The translations under genes were made by a program, and so were the position numbers. From Arthrobacter oryzae (GTDB lineage Bacteria; Actinomycetota; Actinomycetes; Actinomycetales; Micrococcaceae), in contig NZ_JAUSSM010000002.1 in assembly GCF_030812315.1 (NCBI RefSeq), positions 124,001 through 188,000 on the forward strand: DNA of 64,000 nucleotides. Reading direction: 5' to 3'. Numbering within the stretch: position 1 is the first letter of the stretch; every line of letters begins with the position of its first letter. The notes beneath the pieces are model-generated. The model saw nothing but the letters and a program-made list of their open reading frames with translations. It was not told where the DNA came from and ran no database searches. This document shows positions 7,668 to 16,453 of this stretch, piece by piece.

Positions 7668-7991
7668 CTAGTGGGCGGCTGAGTAGCGCTCCATCACGTC
7701 AGCCTGGACCCGTCCGCGGGCGCTTACGGGGATGCCGTTCGCGATCGCCCAGGCGCGGATCGCTTTTGTGTCCTTTGCGCCGCCCGTGCCCGCGCGGCGT
7801 GCCAGCCTGCCGCGGGCGGCTGATTTGCGTGAAACAGACGTGTATTTGCTCATTGCCGTGCGGAGTTCGCGCGCGTTGGTTTCATTGAGATCAATCTCAT
7901 ATTCGGCGCCGTCGAGCGAGAAGGTGATTGTCTCGCTCGCTTCAGTGCCGTCGAGATCATCTTCAAGTGTGGTTATTACTCGTTGTGCCAT
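7668..7991 (-). CDS. lsr2: Lsr2-like nucleoid-associated protein
   Basis: This 107-residue H-NS-like xenogeneic silencer binds AT-rich DNA. The N-terminal dimerisation domain starts MAQRVITTLEDDLDGTEASETITF and contains the acidic beta hairpin YEIDLNET. The C-terminal DNA-binding domain carries KDTKAIRAWAIANGIPVSARGRVQADVMERY, where SARGRV corresponds to the minor-groove RGR hook. The frame is open for 38 further codons upstream (to 8105), but the family begins at MAQ and the extension looks non-conserved. No clear ribosome site precedes 7991, so the start is set by homology. Confidence 0.93.
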   Translation of the reverse strand: MAQRVITTLEDDLDGTEASETITFSLDGAEYEIDLNETNARELRTAMSKYTSVSRKSAARGRLARRAGTGGAKDTKAIRAWAIANGIPVSARGRVQADVMERYSAAH

Positions 7992-8181
7992 GCGGGAAAG
8001 ATTATCATTCATGTTCCGGACTGAATCCAGTATCGCCATTGCCGAATTTAAAGGAGACATTTGGCCGGAATGGAGGTCCATATCTGCATCCGTCGGATCC
8101 AACAAAGATTTACTGGGCGGATCGCGGATGTGGCACGGAATGACGTGCTGCGGCGATAGCTACAGCAGGAACACGATTCCC

Positions 8182-8213
8182 CAGGAGGGGCTGGCACACG
8201 CCGGCCCCTCCTG
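8182..8213. terminator. GC-rich hairpin between lsr2 promoter side and small minus-strand gene
   Basis: CAGGAGGGGCTGGC and GCCGGCCCCTCCTG form a 14-bp stem (one mismatch) with a 4-nt loop. It lies just past the stop of the minus-strand gene ending at 8221. No U-tract follows on either strand, which resembles the U-less hairpins common at actinobacterial gene ends. Confidence 0.5.
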
Positions 8214-8220
8214 CTGCGGA

Positions 8221-8478
8221 TCAGACGACGTTCGGCGCGCTGGAGACGATATAACCCGTAGCGGCCGGGCCGGTCATGGACAGATCGTTGTTCTTCGGTT
8301 CGATGCGCTCGTCCCTGAGCGCGGCCCAGAGAACTTTAGGGCATTCCGGCTGGAGTCGGTTGATGACGCACCAACTGGTGGACAACCCGTACAGTTCATC
8401 CTCGCCCAGGCCGCCGTCCGTTTCCCGGTCGGTTCTCACGGCTTCCTTGAGGAACCTGTCAAAATGTATTGAATCCAA
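8221..8478 (-). CDS. Small hypothetical protein, TTG start
   Basis: This 85-residue soluble protein opens MDSIHFDRFLKEAVRTDRETDGGLGEDELYGLYTSW-like (read from the sequence as ELYGLSTSW) and contains CVINRLQPECPKVLWAALRDERI. The start is TTG at 8478, supported by AAAGGA 6 bp upstream; no ATG or GTG is better placed. A hairpin lies just after the stop. No domain is recognised. Confidence 0.55.
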   Translation of the reverse strand: MDSIHFDRFLKEAVRTDRETDGGLGEDELYGLSTSWCVINRLQPECPKVLWAALRDERIEPKNNDLSMTGPAATGYIVSSAPNVV

Positions 8479-8642
8479 GTCAGTTCCTTTACGCCGTCAC
8501 AGGTGCACCGGTCTTCTTCAGTGCGAAATGAGATTCGCGCCCTCCGCACGGCTCAAGCCCAAAACTAGCGATAGACAGACCGTTCTGTCTATCCGTTGTT
8601 CCAAAATGTCCTCTAGGACCGGCTAAGGGGCACACTTGTGTC

Positions 8643-9302
8643 ATGGCTGATTCTGAAGCGGTTACCACCCGGAACTCGACGGTTAACGATTGGACGCGGG
8701 CTTTGGCAGAGTCCGCCGGTTCGCCAGGCGGCGGCGCCGGGACCGGAGTAATGCTTGCCATTGCCGCATCCTTGACGTCGATGGTTGCCGGATACACCGA
8801 AGCTGAGGAGCACCTGCGCACGGAACTCGCTGATGTTCATGCGAGGGCGGGTTGCCTCCGGGAAGCCGCCCTTCAACTAGCAGATGACGACGCTGCAGCA
8901 TCCGAAGCTTTCGGTGCAGCGTTTCGTCTGGAACCGGGGCCGGAACGCGAGGACGCGGTACACCGGGCATCAGTGGACGCTGCCAAGGCATCTGCCGTGC
9001 TCGGCGAACGGGGCATCGATGCCATTGGAGATCTGGAGTGGCTTGCTAGAAGGGGTAATCCGGCGCTCATTGCCGACATCGTCGTCGCATTCGGTGCCCT
9101 CAGGGCAGCGGTGACAGGGGCACGCACCAACGTCAGTTTCGATCTCGCCGCGCTCACCTCCGCGGGTGCCACCCTCGAACAGATCCGGGAACAGCATCCC
9201 GACTTGTGGGCGACGGTCGAGCGTCTCAACACCGCACTTGACCGAATCGACAGACTCACTGCTGATATCGATCACCGTGCCGCCCCCACGGATGCCATCT
9301 AA
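8643..9302 (+). CDS. Cyclodeaminase/cyclohydrolase family protein (FTCD C-terminal-like)
   Basis: This 219-residue all-helical protein resembles formiminotransferase cyclodeaminase / methenyl-THF cyclohydrolase FchA. The N-terminal segment VNDWTRALAESAGSPGGGAGTGVMLAIAASLTSMVAGYT carries the glycine-rich folate-binding turn PGGGAG. Length is normal for the single-domain family. It acts on one-carbon tetrahydrofolate derivatives (family knowledge). The gene converges on 5-formyl-THF cyclo-ligase at 9333-9917, suggesting a local folate one-carbon theme. The start is ATG 8643, with only a weak AAGGGG upstream. Confidence 0.85.
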   Translation: MADSEAVTTRNSTVNDWTRALAESAGSPGGGAGTGVMLAIAASLTSMVAGYTEAEEHLRTELADVHARAGCLREAALQLADDDAAASEAFGAAFRLEPGPEREDAVHRASVDAAKASAVLGERGIDAIGDLEWLARRGNPALIADIVVAFGALRAAVTGARTNVSFDLAALTSAGATLEQIREQHPDLWATVERLNTALDRIDRLTADIDHRAAPTDAI

Positions 9303-9332
9303 GCCGGCGAGGGTTCGTCCAGGCAAAGCTGG

Positions 9333-9917
9333 TCAGAAGTGGCGGGTCTGACGTGGGGTGACAACCCCGTCAACGGGCCTGTCGTGGCTCTCGTTCGGAA
9401 CCGACTCACGCAGCTCATCGTCGTAGACAACCGCGAACACCGGAGGCGGTTCCTCCAACGACGCGAGAGCCCGGTCAAAGTAACCACGCCCCCAGCCCAT
9501 CCTCATTCCCGAAGAGTCGACGGCGGCAGCGGGAATGAGCAGCAGGTCAACACTCTGGAACACGCCGGCTGCCACAGCATCACCGACGATTTCAGAGATA
9601 CCGAAGAGCCCAGGTTGTTCGGTCCCTCCGCGGGCATGTACCCAGTCCAGGAGCCCGTCCGGTCTGCTGACGGGGACGAGGACGTCCACGCCATTTGCGT
9701 CGGCCCAGCTCAGGAATGGCCGCGTGTTCGGTTCATCCGCAGCCGACAAGTAGCACCCCACCAAAGTGGGGGAACGGCCAAGGACCAGAGCGATCAGATT
9801 CTCCGTCAGGTCCGCTGTAGCAGCCTCGCGCTCGCTCACCGATCGGGTGCTGCGACGGAGGCGAATCTCGGCGCGCAAAATACTCTTCGTATCCCTCACT
9901 ACAGCGTCCGACACCAT
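9333..9917 (-). CDS. 5-formyltetrahydrofolate cyclo-ligase
   Basis: This 194-residue enzyme makes 5,10-methenyl-THF from 5-formyl-THF using ATP. Basic residues near the N-terminus (KSILRAEIRLRRSTRSVS) precede GCYLSAADEPNTRPFL, and the family signature is seen in DLLLIPAAAVDSSGMRMGWGRGYFDRAL (GxRxGxGxGYYD-like). The C-terminus HDRPVDGVVTPRQTRHF corresponds to the usual P-H-D-x-x-x-D-x-v-x-T ending. The start is ATG 9917. Its substrate fits the folate-family gene converging from the other side. Confidence 0.92.
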   Translation of the reverse strand: MVSDAVVRDTKSILRAEIRLRRSTRSVSEREAATADLTENLIALVLGRSPTLVGCYLSAADEPNTRPFLSWADANGVDVLVPVSRPDGLLDWVHARGGTEQPGLFGISEIVGDAVAAGVFQSVDLLLIPAAAVDSSGMRMGWGRGYFDRALASLEEPPPVFAVVYDDELRESVPNESHDRPVDGVVTPRQTRHF

Positions 9918-9926
9918 TCCACGACA

Positions 9927-10355
9927 CTAGCTGCAGTTCCCGCTTCCTGCACGTCGGCGGACGTGTCGCAGGCGGGATGCGACAGCGAAGATCCAGGCCA
10001 TGAAAGTGACCAGAACGATCCGCTGCACCAGACCCTTCCACTCGAAGAGTCCGTTCCCGGGGTCCTGATGATTCTGAGCACGGCAATCCCGAAGGTGAGG
10101 ACGACACCGCGACGGGTCGGTGGTGAATGGTCCGGACGCCATCAGGCTGAGTCCGATGTCCAGCGTGGGCGAGTATCCGGGGGACATCCACCCATAAATG
10201 GTGAAGACGGAGACGAATAGGACTGACCCGAGCATGCCCGCTGCTGCGGCGAGTTCGACTCGCCGTTGTTGGTCCGGCGTCCCTCCGGGGGCCGACCTCG
10301 ACGTCACAAGGTGAAGCCTAGTGCGCCAGCGACACGCATCGGAAACTATCTGCAC
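9927..10355 (-). pseudogene. Remnant of a DUF998-like membrane protein
   Basis: The open frame of 142 codons contains membrane-protein pieces: AAAAGMLGSVLFVSVFTIYGWMSPGYSPT near the start and GLVQRIVLVTFMAWIFAVASRLR near the end, both typical of DUF998 proteins (~200-230 residues). Between them only LSLMASGPFTTDP is membrane-like. The rest (RCRPHLRDCRAQNHQ) is charged and reads as out of frame. The intervening helices are therefore missing or shifted, suggesting internal deletions and a frameshift. The family assignment is moderate, the decay likely. It overlaps the end of the next gene by 10 bp. Confidence 0.5.
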
Positions 10356-11593
10356 CAGCTCGGAAGAAATCCCGGGAGGCTGCGGGCCTGTCTGCCGGTG
10401 TCCAGCTCGACGATCTCGGTCCGCATTGGTGCATAGGCAGGGAGGACCGGATAGCGGTCGGTGGCACCCTCAGGCGCTGTTGCTTCTACTGCAATGTACT
10501 TCCCGTCCGGGGAGAGGCAGTACTCCGTAATGCGGGACCAGGCCGGATCCGGCCGGAAGAGCGTTTCTGAGCCCTCCAGACCCGTCACCGTGAGAACGGA
10601 CGTGATCTTGCCTGCGGCGTTTTCGCTGATGCTCTGGGCGTACCGGCCGCTTCCGTTGAGGAGAACCGTAGCACCCGGCCATGACCTGTCGTTTCGGATG
10701 ACAGCCTTGATGTCTAGCGGGCGGACGGTCCCGTTGGTGAGATCGATGGTTGAGTTCTTTGCGAGTTTGTCCGCGGGGTCCGACGATGCGTCGACGACGT
10801 AAATTTCCTTTGTTCCGGGAATGAAGCCGCGAAACTCGGCGTGCAGACCCAGCGGCGCCGGTTTCCCTGAGCCTAGGGCGTCCACGAGGAACATTGACCC
10901 GGCTGCGTTCTGCACGACCAGTGAGAAGGTGTCCGGGACGAAGTCCCAGTTCATAACGGACACGGGCTTTCCATCGTGCCCCCGGATTTCCTGCGGGGGC
11001 GTCGAGGGATCCTCGGTGTCGTAGACGAACAGGGTCTTCCAGTGCTGCTGTGACGGCGGGGCGCTCGAGAAGGCGAAGCCCACAAATCTCTTGGAAGCCG
11101 CGCGCAGGAATTCGACCTTTCCTGCCCCCGGAAGCGGCACGTGGACCGCCGGTCCGCCGGAGAGTGGGACGATTTCAAGGGAGCTGGTGTTGTCGTCATT
11201 GATCGTGACAGCGGCGAGGACGGTCGGGAGCGCGGCGTATTCCTGGATTCGCGGGGCGGTAAGGATAACGGCGCCGTCGCCCGTATCGGCGATGTTGGTT
11301 CCGCGAATGGTGTCAGGCTTCTTCCCGGCGTCGTCGTAATTGACGTCGCGTTCCAGCGTGTAGAGCTCGAAGCCGGAGGTGCCGGACGTCCCTTGTAGTG
11401 CCGACACCGCGTTCGGGCGTGGTTCCGAGACGATATTCGCAGCCGTGAGGGCTGCACAGAGCACCAGAAGAAGCACGATCGTGCCATGGAGCCGTCCGGC
11501 AAATGAGAGGCTGTCCCGGGTCCGGGTAGGGGCCTGGTTGCGTTTGACCGGACGGGGACGCTTCCGTTGGGCCCCGGAGCGCTTAGTAGACAT
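10346..11593 (-). CDS. Membrane-anchored beta-propeller-like hypothetical protein
   Basis: In this 415-residue protein, residues 1-32 are very basic (KRSGAQRKRPRPVKRNQ) and a single helix follows (about 36-53, LHGTIVLLLVLCAALTAANIV). The rest is a predicted extracytoplasmic domain of repeated strand motifs such as SLEIVPLSGGP, TLFVYDTEDPS, GTKEIYVVDAS and CLSPDGKYIAVEATAPEG, reminiscent of TolB/WD-type propeller blades. It has no catalytic motif. ATG 11593 overlaps the end of the TIGR03943 gene by 11 bp, so it is co-transcribed with the TIGR03943/permease pair. It may work with them in the envelope, which is inference. Confidence 0.6.
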   Translation of the reverse strand: MSTKRSGAQRKRPRPVKRNQAPTRTRDSLSFAGRLHGTIVLLLVLCAALTAANIVSEPRPNAVSALQGTSGTSGFELYTLERDVNYDDAGKKPDTIRGTNIADTGDGAVILTAPRIQEYAALPTVLAAVTINDDNTSSLEIVPLSGGPAVHVPLPGAGKVEFLRAASKRFVGFAFSSAPPSQQHWKTLFVYDTEDPSTPPQEIRGHDGKPVSVMNWDFVPDTFSLVVQNAAGSMFLVDALGSGKPAPLGLHAEFRGFIPGTKEIYVVDASSDPADKLAKNSTIDLTNGTVRPLDIKAVIRNDRSWPGATVLLNGSGRYAQSISENAAGKITSVLTVTGLEGSETLFRPDPAWSRITEYCLSPDGKYIAVEATAPEGATDRYPVLPAYAPMRTEIVELDTGRQARSLPGFLPSWCR

Positions 11594-12368
11594 ATGGCGA
11601 ATCCGGCTCCGGAACAGGGGCGATGGAGTCCGGGACCATCACCAAAATCTCATTGCCGATCTGGCTGGGGTTAGTTCGGAAGCCACCGGAGACGGTCACC
11701 CAACTGTCGGTTTCGAACCGGTCCTGCCAACCCGGGGAGTAAACGGGTAGGCCGATTGGCTGGGCGTCCACGGCGCAGCATGTCACGACGAAGCGGGCCG
11801 CGAAGAACACGTTCTCCGGGTCGCTCTCGTCCGGCGTCACGAATCCGGTGACGGTTGCCGTCTTTCCGGCCAGAACGTCCTCCCCAACCCCCTGTCGCAG
11901 CAGGGAGATCCAGTCCTTCATTGTGAACGTTGTGTAGTCAGCGCCCACGAGTTCAACCGCCTCGTCCCTCGAAAGCGTCGAGGCTGAGCCGTTGAGGTCG
12001 CGCTGGGTGACCGTCGCACTGCTGAGCGTGGACGGGGGCAGGACCAGGAGTCCCACGACGGCGGCGGCGGCGATCAGTGTGCTTCCTGCAGCGCCCAGCC
12101 ATCTCCAGTGGCGCTTGCCGGCGTCGGCGTTCCCGTGCCCTTCGGCGTACCCGTGCCCTTCGGCGTGCCCGTGCCCGTCGGGAACAACGACGAACGCGGC
12201 CAGCGCCAGTACCCCGGCGATCACGGCCATGATGATGGTGAACTCGAAGTACCGCGGGTGAATGTAGAGAGCAAGCCGCCCTGTGACGCCCAGCCAGAGC
12301 GTGGCAACGACGCCGATGATGCTCAGCAGCACGCCTAGCCAGCGGTCAAGAATCCGCCTATAGAACAT
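11583..12368 (-). CDS. TIGR03943 family (YcgQ-like) putative permease subunit with His-rich loop
   Basis: This 261-residue protein has two N-terminal helices (about 10-30 and 42-63), then a His-rich segment at ~65-85 made of a repeated GH(G/A)xAEGHG unit. A third helix (~92-112) leads to an extracytoplasmic domain with FVVTCCAVDAQPIGLPVYS and a closing NEILVMVPDSI, which is diagnostic of YcgQ/TIGR03943. The His repeat suggests metal binding. It overlaps the permease gene upstream by 11 bp; the two families habitually occur as a pair, often linked to zinc or metal homeostasis in other bacteria. The transported substrate is not established. Confidence 0.85.
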   Translation of the reverse strand: MFYRRILDRWLGVLLSIIGVVATLWLGVTGRLALYIHPRYFEFTIIMAVIAGVLALAAFVVVPDGHGHAEGHGYAEGHGNADAGKRHWRWLGAAGSTLIAAAAVVGLLVLPPSTLSSATVTQRDLNGSASTLSRDEAVELVGADYTTFTMKDWISLLRQGVGEDVLAGKTATVTGFVTPDESDPENVFFAARFVVTCCAVDAQPIGLPVYSPGWQDRFETDSWVTVSGGFRTNPSQIGNEILVMVPDSIAPVPEPDSPYVY

Positions 12369-13425
12369 AGTTGACCGCCAATCCGAGGACAGCGGAGCAC
12401 AGTGCCACCACCATGGTGAGCTGCAGGAGTGTCTTCGCTGTGAAGGTGGTGCGAAGGAGGGCCAGCATCTTCACATCGATCATCGGCCCGAACACCAGGA
12501 ACGCCACGATTGAGCCCGGCATGAACGTTGCGCCGAAGGACAGGATGAAGAACGCGTCCACGTTGGAGCACACTGCCACGACGAACGCGAGGACCATCAA
12601 CGCCGCTACCGACCAAACCGGGCTGTTCCCCACTGAGACCAGGACGTCCCGCGGAACCCCCACCTGGATCATGCCTGCGATGCCGGCGCCGATGAACAGG
12701 GCAGGCATCATGGCGCCGGTTTCCCGGACGAACAACTGGACGCTGCGTCCCACCTTCCCCGCGGCCTGCCCGGAGTGGTCCTCCAGGGAACACTCCTCCT
12801 GGAACCGGGACGTCAACAGGACCTCGGGCCGGGGATGGCGGCTATAGATCCACCCGATCAGGTTGGCGATCAGGAAGCCGCCTGCAATCCGGGAAACGAG
12901 GATGCCGTTGTCCCAGCCGAATGCCTGCTGGGTGGTGATGATTGTGACCGGATTTAGGATCGGCGCGGCAAATAGAAACGTCATGGATTCGGAGACGGTC
13001 AGACCCCGGACCATCAGCCCGCGGGCCAGCGGAACGTTCCCGCACTCGCACACGGGAAGCAACATGCCCAGCAGGGAAAGGATGGGCCGCCTGAGCGCCG
13101 GACTCGCAGGCAGCCGGCGGAGCAGGAAGCCGTCCGGCAACCAGATCTGCACGCCGATCGAGAGAACGATGCCTAGGAAGACGAAAGGCAGGGATTCGAT
13201 CACCACGCTGATCGACAGCGAAACAAAATCACGGGCAGCATCCGCCAGCCGGGAGCTTCCCCCTGCCGCGGGTGCCAGCATCCGGAGCGCCAGCAGTGCC
13301 GCGAAGACCGCCATTCCGATGATCAGCCCCACAACGGGCCGGCGCCGACTTGCGGGTAGCGGATGAGCGTGGGCGTCACGGGGCGCCTCGACGCGTTTGT
13401 CTATGGCTGGCACCGGCACGGGCAC
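12358..13425 (-). CDS. Permease of the YraQ/DUF318 (YcgR-like) family
   Basis: This 355-residue polytopic membrane protein has about eight helices. The characteristic internally related segments are SLLGMLLPVCECGNVPLARGLMVRGL and VLAFVVAVCSNVDAFFILSFGA; the CEC(G) and CSNVD cysteines mark the family. It starts at GTG 13425 or more likely GTG 13419, which has AGGGA 6 bp upstream. It heads an operon with the TIGR03943 partner and the propeller-like protein. As a pair with TIGR03943 it is a putative two-component permease of unknown substrate. Confidence 0.88.
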   Translation of the reverse strand: MPVPVPAIDKRVEAPRDAHAHPLPASRRRPVVGLIIGMAVFAALLALRMLAPAAGGSSRLADAARDFVSLSISVVIESLPFVFLGIVLSIGVQIWLPDGFLLRRLPASPALRRPILSLLGMLLPVCECGNVPLARGLMVRGLTVSESMTFLFAAPILNPVTIITTQQAFGWDNGILVSRIAGGFLIANLIGWIYSRHPRPEVLLTSRFQEECSLEDHSGQAAGKVGRSVQLFVRETGAMMPALFIGAGIAGMIQVGVPRDVLVSVGNSPVWSVAALMVLAFVVAVCSNVDAFFILSFGATFMPGSIVAFLVFGPMIDVKMLALLRTTFTAKTLLQLTMVVALCSAVLGLAVNYVL

Positions 13426-13965
13426 TCCCTACTGAGTCGCATCCGCCTGACCCCGGCACGGACGCGACTGCCAGGGACAGCCCATCGGCGGTCGGTGATC
13501 GACGGACACAGCGAAGCTACATTCCACAAAACACCGGACAGGACAGGGACTGACTGGGCCTGTTTGCCAGGCCCCGCCCGGTCCGGTGCGATGCCCCACT
13601 CTAGGCAGAGGACCGCGGGAGGCTCTTGAGTGGCTCCTACTTGATTTCTCACCCGCAACTACTCGTATCAAGGGCCTCATACGTATCAGGGTGAGCTTTC
13701 GGAACTCGACGATCGCTCGTGGCGTTCCGTCCCTCCCGGTGGGGATGCAGGGAACGGGAGCCGCCCGTCCAGGAAGCATGCACCGAACTGGAGCTCGCAA
13801 CAGATGCGTACTGCTTGCCCCGCCGTGCAGGTAGTGGGTCATATATGCGGGTGATGGTTACTCGTGACGGCCCTGGATGCGGTCCTTAAACTAGGCGCAC
13901 CGGCACCAGGCAGGGAATATGCCTCGTGGCCAACAGTACGATCGTCCAGCGGAAGGAAGTGTGTC
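13426..13965. other. 540-bp gene-free intergenic region
   Basis: I see no convincing gene here: the open frames in this stretch lack ribosome sites and protein-like composition. It must hold the divergent promoters of the permease operon (leftward) and the YeaQ-type gene (rightward). I found no strong operator, tRNA or terminator. A cluster of AT-richer sequence around 13640-13700 and 13830-13860 is the likeliest promoter area. Confidence 0.4.
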
Positions 13966-14229
13966 ATGGGATTTCTCGGATTTCTCTTGCTCGGCTTGAT
14001 TGCGGGAGCCATCGCAAAGGCCATTCTTCCCGGAAGGCAGGGTGGCGGCTGGCTGCTCACGTTGGTTCTGGGCGTTGTGGGGGCGGTTCTTGGCGGCTGG
14101 ATTGGCTCACTGATTTTCGGTGGCGGTCTTGGGGACTTCTTCGATCTCAGGACCTGGCTGCTGTCCATTCTCGGCGCTGTCATCGTGCTTCTCATCTTCG
14201 GGGCCGTCACGCGCAGAAGCCGCGTCTGA
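13966..14229 (+). CDS. GlsB/YeaQ/YmgE family stress-response membrane protein
   Basis: This 87-residue inner-membrane protein has three short helices and glycine-rich turns: GFLLLGLIAGAIAKAILPGRQGGGW, LVLGVVGAVLGGWIG and a closing LLSILGAVIVLLIFGAV with a basic end (TRRSRV). This pattern and length define the transglycosylase-associated/YeaQ family, which is induced under general stress. GGAAGGAAG before ATG 13966 fixes the start. Confidence 0.92.
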   Translation: MGFLGFLLLGLIAGAIAKAILPGRQGGGWLLTLVLGVVGAVLGGWIGSLIFGGGLGDFFDLRTWLLSILGAVIVLLIFGAVTRRSRV

Positions 14230-14394
14230 TCCCGACCGCGGCCCCAAGGGGTTTCGGAATCTCATTCAGCTGTACCTTCGCAGCCTTGCACTAAAACGCT
14301 GCGGAGCAAAGGTCCTATCGTCCGCTTGACGTCAGGAGTAATCTGGACGGAATTAACCTTCGGGAAGCGACACAGGAAGGCGGTATCTGCGGGC

Positions 14395-14718
14395 ATGAGC
14401 CTCAAGGACGAATGGGACCGGCTCGATTCCGAGACGCGGACATGGCTTCTCGAAAATCCGGGATGCCTGATCGTGCCCCGCGCCATGTCGGCCAAAATCA
14501 CCAAGGACGCGCACGGCGATCTTACGTGTGACCCGCACGGACAGGTTGTCCTCTCTCGGGACGACCACGATTTCATCCGGGAGAAAGCGGAGGCCGCCGG
14601 AACAATCCGCGTCCCCGCCACGACCGAATACCAGTTCTTCGACACAGCACCCGTGCCTGTTATTAGGAGAACACCGCCGGGACGGCATGCCGCCGCTTCC
14701 CCGGACAAGGCTCAGTAG
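14395..14718 (+). CDS. Small hypothetical protein
   Basis: This 107-residue soluble protein starts MSLKDEWDRLDSETRTWLLENPGC and contains IVPRAMSAKITKDAHGDLTCDPHGQVVLSRDDHDFI, then a Pro/Arg tail. ATG 14395 is preferred because the protein-like composition begins there; upstream codons (from 14326) look like leader. The ribosome site is weak. The family is not recognised. Confidence 0.55.
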   Translation: MSLKDEWDRLDSETRTWLLENPGCLIVPRAMSAKITKDAHGDLTCDPHGQVVLSRDDHDFIREKAEAAGTIRVPATTEYQFFDTAPVPVIRRTPPGRHAAASPDKAQ

Positions 14719-14725
14719 AGGCCTG

Positions 14726-16033
14726 TCACGAGAGGCCCTTGTCGTGGACGGTTCGGGCTGCTTCGAGGCCGCTTTCGATGGCACCGTCGATGAAGCCACC
14801 CCAGCCGTTGGCGTAGTCAGCTCCCGCAATCACCAGCCGTCCCTGTGGTTTCTGGAAGTCGGCGAGGGATTCCGTGAGAAACCCGGCCCGGTGCATCGGC
14901 CAGGTCTCCCCGGAGAGGGGGTCCGCCGTCCAGTCGTGGCTCGCGATGTCCAGGACTTCACAATCAGGCAGAAGTAGATCGAGGGCAGCCTGAACCTGCT
15001 TGAGGTTGCTTGCGTCCAGCCTCGCGCTATCCGGGCCAAAGGCGACCAGTATGCTGTCGCCATCCTGGTCGTACTCGGTCTGGGCGAAATTGAGCGGCCA
15101 GTCGGCGGATCCCAGCGCAACAAACGGCTTCCGCGTTCCTTTGATCGCGATCCAGGCCTTGATGCCCTTCGAGACCTGCCCTTCAGCGACGGCCTTCCTG
15201 CTGGAGTCCGGCAGCGGCGGCTCAAAGGAGATCCCGGGCAAGGCGCCCAGCGGAAGAGTGCAGATCACATGCTTCCCCCGGTACTTGGAGCCGTCCGCTG
15301 CCCGGACGGACACGCCGTCGTCGTGCTGCTCGACAGCAAGGACCGTGGTGCCCAGCCTAACATCAGTGCCGTCCGCCATGGCGATGATCAGCGCGCCGGT
15401 CCCACCCTGGATCTTGAAGGTAGCGCACGCTTCAAAGTTGACCATCCAGTCGCCGTTGGTCAACGCCACCCACCTGAGCGCCTGCGTGAATGCTGCGTCG
15501 TCGATGGGGCCGTTGAAGTTCAGGGCCCAGAAGGACTCGAGGATGTCCTTCGAATAATCGCTCACCGGCAGTTCTGCGATCTTCTTGGGCAACGACGTTG
15601 CGTCAATCCCGCTGACATCCGGGTTCGCAAACGGTGTGAAGGGTTCGGGGAAATACCGCCTCGAGTCCGCCACGAGTTTGCGGTTGGATGCATCGATTTC
15701 ATTCAGGAGCTGCTCCGGGTCGCCCTGGTGGCGCTTGCCGTCACCCCACCAGTATGCCGTTTCGGGGACCGGGCTCTGCACGGTTCCCAGGCCGTACCGC
15801 TTCATTTCGGCCCAGACGTACGGCTGGGTCCAGTGCACCCACGTGCCGCCCATCTCCAGCGGGCGCCCCAGCTGGGTGTCCAGCCAGGTGCGTCCGCCAA
15901 TGCGGTCCCGGGCTTCCAGGACGATTACAGTCTGGCCGGCATGGCGCAGTTCACGGGCAGCGGTGAGACCCGCAAAACCGGCACCGATGATGACGACGTC
16001 GGCAGTAGCGGTCGGGGTGGTGGTTTCAGTCAT
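14726..16033 (-). CDS. Flavin monoamine oxidase family protein
   Basis: This 435-residue FAD enzyme oxidises primary or polyamines to aldehyde, ammonia and H2O2. The dinucleotide-binding segment VVIIGAGFAGLTAAREL is at residues 14-30, followed by EARDRIGGRTW and the substrate-side motif MGGTWVHWTQPYVWAEM. The C-terminal FAD contact is YANGWGGFIDGAIESGLEAA. It has no signal peptide, so it is cytoplasmic. It follows the cupin gene by 36 bp in one operon under the divergent TetR regulator. The substrate is not determinable; tyramine- or putrescine-type oxidases are the nearest in kind. Confidence 0.9.
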   Translation of the reverse strand: MTETTTPTATADVVIIGAGFAGLTAARELRHAGQTVIVLEARDRIGGRTWLDTQLGRPLEMGGTWVHWTQPYVWAEMKRYGLGTVQSPVPETAYWWGDGKRHQGDPEQLLNEIDASNRKLVADSRRYFPEPFTPFANPDVSGIDATSLPKKIAELPVSDYSKDILESFWALNFNGPIDDAAFTQALRWVALTNGDWMVNFEACATFKIQGGTGALIIAMADGTDVRLGTTVLAVEQHDDGVSVRAADGSKYRGKHVICTLPLGALPGISFEPPLPDSSRKAVAEGQVSKGIKAWIAIKGTRKPFVALGSADWPLNFAQTEYDQDGDSILVAFGPDSARLDASNLKQVQAALDLLLPDCEVLDIASHDWTADPLSGETWPMHRAGFLTESLADFQKPQGRLVIAGADYANGWGGFIDGAIESGLEAARTVHDKGLS

Positions 16034-16069
16034 GACAAAGCCTTCTTGGTGGTGATTGTGGAGCCGGTA

Positions 16070-16423
16070 TCAGGAGTAGACGAAGAACTCGGTGGTGGTT
16101 TCGACAACGGTCCACCGGGTCTGGGCGCCTTTGTTGAACGACGCCGCCGAGCCTGGCTTCAGGTCGAAGGCTTCACCGCCGACGACTTCAATGTGCAGGT
16201 GACCCTCGATGATGTGGATGGATTCATCCGCCTCAATGAGCAGGTCGAACGGTTCCGGAGCTTCCTCAGGGGTGACGTGCCAGAAGCCAGCGGAGAGGGC
16301 CGGGCGGTTTCCGTCCCCCGGGCGGCGTACCCACTGCACCTGCCCCAGGATGAACGGCTCGTATTTTTCCGGATCAAACGCGTCGTGCACGGTGAATTCG
16401 ATGGCGTTCGTTGAGGTAGTCAT
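16070..16423 (-). CDS. Cupin-domain protein
   Basis: This 117-residue single cupin barrel has motif 1 around EAPEPFDLLIEADESIHIIEGHLHIEV and motif 2 around KPGSAASFNKGAQTRWTVVETTTEFFV. The metal-binding histidines of classical cupins are largely replaced, so it may be non-metal or non-catalytic. It is the first gene of the amine oxidase operon, starting at ATG 16423 opposite the TetR gene. A role in handling the amine or its aldehyde product is inference. Confidence 0.85.
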   Translation of the reverse strand: MTTSTNAIEFTVHDAFDPEKYEPFILGQVQWVRRPGDGNRPALSAGFWHVTPEEAPEPFDLLIEADESIHIIEGHLHIEVVGGEAFDLKPGSAASFNKGAQTRWTVVETTTEFFVYS

Positions 16424-16453
16424 GGCTACTCCTAAAAAAGGGACAAAAGGAAA

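Noticed and set aside
15269..16414. 381-codon frame antisense to the amine oxidase and cupin genes
   Set aside because: It spans two clear genes and their gap, has no ribosome site, and its composition is that of a codon-bias shadow.
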